The notes beneath the pieces are model-generated. The model was not told the origin of the DNA and ran no database searches. It saw only the letters and a list, made by a program, of their open reading frames with translations. This document shows positions 62,455-64,000 of a stretch of DNA of 64,000 nt, one piece after another. The stretch lies in contig JAAYCY010000066.1 of assembly GCA_012729535.1 (NCBI GenBank), positions 1 through 64,000 on the forward strand, read 5' to 3'. Origin of the DNA: Methanomicrobiales archaeon (lineage in GTDB: Archaea; Halobacteriota; Methanomicrobia; Methanomicrobiales; Methanospirillaceae). The first letter of the stretch is position 1; each line of letters opens with the position of its first letter. A program made the position numbers and the translations under genes.

Positions 62455-64000
62455 TTATACTCCAATGAAGAGTGATCCGATGTGTAATACCAGGTATGCG
62501 AAGATGTATGCCATAAAAATTCCCCATCCGATAGCTATTCCTGTCCATTTCCAGTTGCCCATTTCCTGTCTGATTACTCCAAGTGCAGCAACGCAGGGGA
62601 GATAGAGGAGGACAAATACCATGAATGCAAGGGCAATTATCGGGCTTAATGTTGGATCTGCAGCGAGGGATGACTCGAGCATTTCCTCTCCGCCATAGAG
62701 AGTTCCAAGAGATCCGACTACGACTTCTTTTGCAATGAATCCGAAGATAAGACCTACAACAAGCTGCCAGTTAAACTCAAGTGGTGCGAATACCGGGTGC
62801 AGTGCCTGACCAATGATTCCTGCAAGACTGTCCACTGATCCGTATTCTACGCCTGCCGGCAGTGTTGCCAGGGCCCAGACCAAGAGAACTCCGCCAAAGA
62901 TGACAATACCTGCACGCTTGAGGTATTCCCTTCCTTTATGCCACATATGAGTTGCTGCAGCAAATCCACTTGGTTTCCTGTATGGTGGCAGTTCCATGAT
63001 GAAGGGGGATGGTTCGTCCTTGAACACGAGGCGACGAAATATTAGGGCAGTAACTATTGCCACGAATATTCCCAGGACGTACAGGAAAAAGATTACATTT
63101 CCTGCTGCTGCTCCAAAGAAAACTCCTGCAAACAGGACATATACCGGAAGCCGTGCTGCACAGGACATGAACGGGATAGTTATGATAGTAATTATCCGGT
63201 CCGCTTTGCTCTGGAGAGTTCTGGTTGCCATGATGGCAGGAACATTACACCCAAATCCAATAAGGAACGGGATAAAGGATCGCCCATGCAATCCAATCGA
63301 GTGCATCAGGCGGTCCATGACAAATGCTGCTCTTGCCAGGTATCCGGTATCTTCCAGGATAGAAAGTAGCAGGAACATAACAAAGATAGATGGTACAAAG
63401 ACGAAGACAGAGCCAACACCTCCGATTACTCCATCAGAGAGGAATGACTGGATAAATGGATCCATCTCGACTTCGTTCATCAGTTCGGTAAAATAACCAA
63501 ATATGTATTCTATTCCTACCAGGAACGGATTGGATGCACTAAAAGTTACCTGGAAGGCAAACCACATACATGCGAGGAAAATGGGTATTCCATAGAACCG
63601 GTGTGTTAATACCTGGTCAATCAGGTCGGCAGGCAATACCTGCCCCATGGTGCATTTTACCGCACAGGTTGTGATTTCTTCAGCAGTCCGGTACCTGGCC
63701 AGCAGGATATCTTCGGCAATACCGTCACGTTCTGCCGGATCGCTTTTATCGATGAACGGAATTACCAGTCCCTGGTCATGCAGCATCTTTTCCAGGTGTT
63801 CATCTCCTTCCATCAGGCGGATTGCGGCATAATGGGGTGAGAGTTTACCAAGAAGTGATGCATGAGAACTGAGATAGTTACCAATTTCGCCGATGTAGTT
63901 TGTAACTGAGTGCGGATACTCAATTTCCTTATGGGTGGCCCTGGTTTTTTGTCCGGTTACACGGATGATGTTCTCTACTAATGTATCAATTCCCTCTCCT
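62455..64000 (-). CDS. feoB: Ferrous iron transporter FeoB (partial)
   Basis: The C-terminal part of FeoB is present; the N-terminal G domain lies mostly beyond the window end, with its last segment (GEGIDTLVENII) still visible. The membrane part shows the gate motifs (GFGCNVPAIMATRTL and FMSCAARLPVYVLFAGVF) and a CAALGVIRQEMG segment. Ferrous iron import at the cytoplasmic membrane. It is first in the visible feo operon. Confidence 0.94.
   Translation of the reverse strand, partial: GEGIDTLVENIIRVTGQKTRATHKEIEYPHSVTNYIGEIGNYLSSHASLLGKLSPHYAAIRLMEGDEHLEKMLHDQGLVIPFIDKSDPAERDGIAEDILLARYRTAEEITTCAVKCTMGQVLPADLIDQVLTHRFYGIPIFLACMWFAFQVTFSASNPFLVGIEYIFGYFTELMNEVEMDPFIQSFLSDGVIGGVGSVFVFVPSIFVMFLLLSILEDTGYLARAAFVMDRLMHSIGLHGRSFIPFLIGFGCNVPAIMATRTLQSKADRIITIITIPFMSCAARLPVYVLFAGVFFGAAAGNVIFFLYVLGIFVAIVTALIFRRLVFKDEPSPFIMELPPYRKPSGFAAATHMWHKGREYLKRAGIVIFGGVLLVWALATLPAGVEYGSVDSLAGIIGQALHPVFAPLEFNWQLVVGLIFGFIAKEVVVGSLGTLYGGEEMLESSLAADPTLSPIIALAFMVFVLLYLPCVAALGVIRQEMGNWKWTGIAIGWGIFMAYIFAYLVLHIGSLFIGV

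Noticed and set aside
1-64000. tRNA, rRNA, CRISPR arrays and complete insertion sequences
   Set aside because: Scanned by eye for T-loop GTTCRAATC patterns with acceptor stems, regularly spaced repeats and transposase motifs; none was convincing. A tRNAscan-SE and minced run would settle it.

Overview
The window is archaeal and most likely comes from a methanogen of the Methanomicrobiales, probably near Methanospirillum. Direct evidence is the set of archaeal information-processing genes (PCNA, primase large subunit, ribosomal protein S17e, Alba), ADP-forming acyl-CoA synthetase, HypC, a CbiMNOQ-type Co/Ni importer, a 2[4Fe-4S] ferredoxin, rubredoxin, and many TPR, PAS-kinase and DUF4013/DUF7544 membrane proteins. 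The genus-level placement is inference from this gene mix and the AT-leaning composition. No rRNA, tRNA, CRISPR array or intact insertion sequence was seen.

Layout. 1-7 kb: a Ser/Thr phospho-signalling island (PP2C phosphatase, unknown 536-aa partner, kinase-TPR fusion, zinc-ribbon/FHA protein), then hypC. 7.3-14.5 kb: a long minus-strand housekeeping block (PCNA, PriL, ThiN-like protein, S17e, dapA, dapB, ferredoxin, asd, alba, a small secreted protein, marC). 14.6-18 kb: rlmE-moaA, an unknown protein and an M20 peptidase. 18-24.7 kb: a TPR/surface-protein pair, the cobalt/nickel ECF transporter, a membrane protein and a DNA glycosylase. 24.9-32.3 kb: response regulator, acyl-CoA synthetase (ADP-forming), DUF2703, DNA polymerase IV, two small proteins, and an overlapping aldolase-phosphofructokinase pair. 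32.3-36.2 kb: an ABC exporter in which one permease is fused to a PrsW-like intramembrane protease. 36.2-41.6 kb: TPR protein, a stand-alone double protease prodomain, an aminotransferase lacking its PLP lysine, and a cohesin-like protein beside a dockerin-bearing subtilisin. 42-50 kb: acetyltransferase, a 1067-aa TPR protein, a repeat-containing secreted protein, zinc-ribbon protein, rubredoxin, RNase H and a LysE exporter. 50-57 kb: polyphosphate kinase with a tail-anchored coiled-coil protein, a decayed chemoreceptor gene and a large PAS histidine kinase. 57-64 kb: a metal region with a P1B-ATPase and its MarR regulator, a small-ORF locus, and an iron-uptake (feo) operon ending in a DtxR-histidine kinase fusion.

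How the parts connect. Lysine/diaminopimelate genes sit with translation and chromatin genes in one minus-strand block. PCNA and DNA polymerase IV (which ends in a PCNA-binding motif) probably interact. The protease, cohesin-like and double-prodomain proteins may form one extracellular system. The feo operon appears to carry its own metal sensors: a Cys-rich winged-helix protein and a MntR/DtxR-type sensor joined to a histidine-kinase core. This last gene, the ABC-PrsW fusion and the protease-dockerin-cohesin cluster are the best candidates for undescribed biology.
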